NCBI RefSeq assembly: GCF_023156505.1
Contig: NZ_JALNMJ010000016.1
Span: forward strand, 62,001 to 126,000
Direction: 5' to 3'
Length of the DNA stretch: 64,000 bases
Origin: Roseibium sediminicola
GTDB taxonomy: Bacteria > Pseudomonadota > Alphaproteobacteria > Rhizobiales > Stappiaceae
Position 1 is the stretch's first letter; each line of letters starts with the position of its first letter. The notes beneath the pieces were generated by a model that was given only the letters and a program-made list of their open reading frames with translations, ran no database searches and was not told where the DNA came from. Positions 63,979-64,000 of the stretch are shown one piece after another. The position numbers were made by a program, and so were the translations under genes.

Positions 63979-64000
63979 GGCAACGGCTTGGATCCCATGG
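63979..64000. repeat. Start of a third copy of the 115-bp repeat, cut by window
   Basis: The last 22 bases match the complement of the left part of the repeats at 12541 and 12713 (GGCAACGGC-TTGGATCCCATGG against GGCAACGGC-ATGGATCCCATGG), differing at one base. The rest lies outside the window. Confidence 0.7.

Noticed and set aside
1..64000. CRISPR array, tRNA, rRNA, prophage or complete IS
   Set aside because: No regularly spaced short repeats, cloverleaf-like or rRNA-like segments, phage genes or transposase genes were seen on reading both strands by eye. A tRNAscan or Infernal run could overturn this for small RNAs.

Overview
The window looks like chromosomal DNA of a marine-type alphaproteobacterium of the Hyphomicrobiales, most like the Stappiaceae (Roseibium/Labrenzia/Stappia). 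This is an inference from high GC, genes typical of the class (DUF2336, DUF3126, a short NAD kinase, a LapG-like BTLCP protease, an alphaproteobacterial PAS-domain protein, tandem-PilZ protein), TTAA-N7-TTAA motifs matching the CtrA consensus, and alphaproteobacterial GTCATCCC...GGGATGAC palindromic repeats. I see no rRNA, tRNA, CRISPR array, prophage or full-length insertion sequence. Gene density is high and most genes are recognisable.

Layout. 1-2.1 kb: end of a phosphonate-degradation operon (phnX, phosphonate monoester hydrolase). 2.1-13.9 kb: secreted trypsin-like protease, NAD kinase, Hpt protein, membrane diguanylate cyclase, DUF2336 protein, lytic transglycosylase, flavin reductase/nitroreductase pair, an exported protein, an acyltransferase. 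14-21.9 kb (minus strand): thrS; a two-gene RimK-like ATP-grasp plus GNAT/C39-peptidase operon of unknown role; a B12-binding radical SAM protein; a methyltransferase; yidD. 21.9-23.8 kb: an IscU-like scaffold diverging from folE and hisI. 24-30.7 kb: periplasmic nitrate reductase operon napFDAGHBC, with a candidate small ORF before it and a small membrane protein after it. 31-42 kb: CBS protein, rhomboid protease, PAS protein, PilZ protein, BTLCP protease, gamma carbonic anhydrase, cysE, enoyl-CoA hydratase, two alpha/beta hydrolases. 42-48.4 kb: zinc-finger protein, FAD monooxygenase, CinA-like protein, gpt, L,D-transpeptidase, sfsA, trkH. 48.6-56.1 kb: a GGDEF/EAL protein, then a divergent marR and the N-acetylglutaminylglutamine amide (NAGGN) osmolyte operon. 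56.6-64 kb: two phosphonate-type ABC importers transcribed back to back, one ending in a translationally coupled methyltransferase.

The main structure outside genes is a set of CTAG-bounded palindromic mobile elements. A 264-bp element lies at 8.0 kb. A second, about 262-bp, element occurs twice (45.9 and 56.1 kb). The second copy is followed at once by two shorter CTAG-ended palindromes, giving a stack just after the NAGGN operon. Dispersed GTCATCCC repeats lie at 9.9, 12.5-13.0, 62.0 and 64.0 kb, one of them inside the phnCDEE transcript.

The findings I rank highest are the RimK/GNAT-C39 operon, a 21-bp MarR-type palindrome that exactly fills the -35/-10 spacer of the NAGGN promoter region, the stacked CTAG elements, and the paired phosphonate importers with a coupled methyltransferase.
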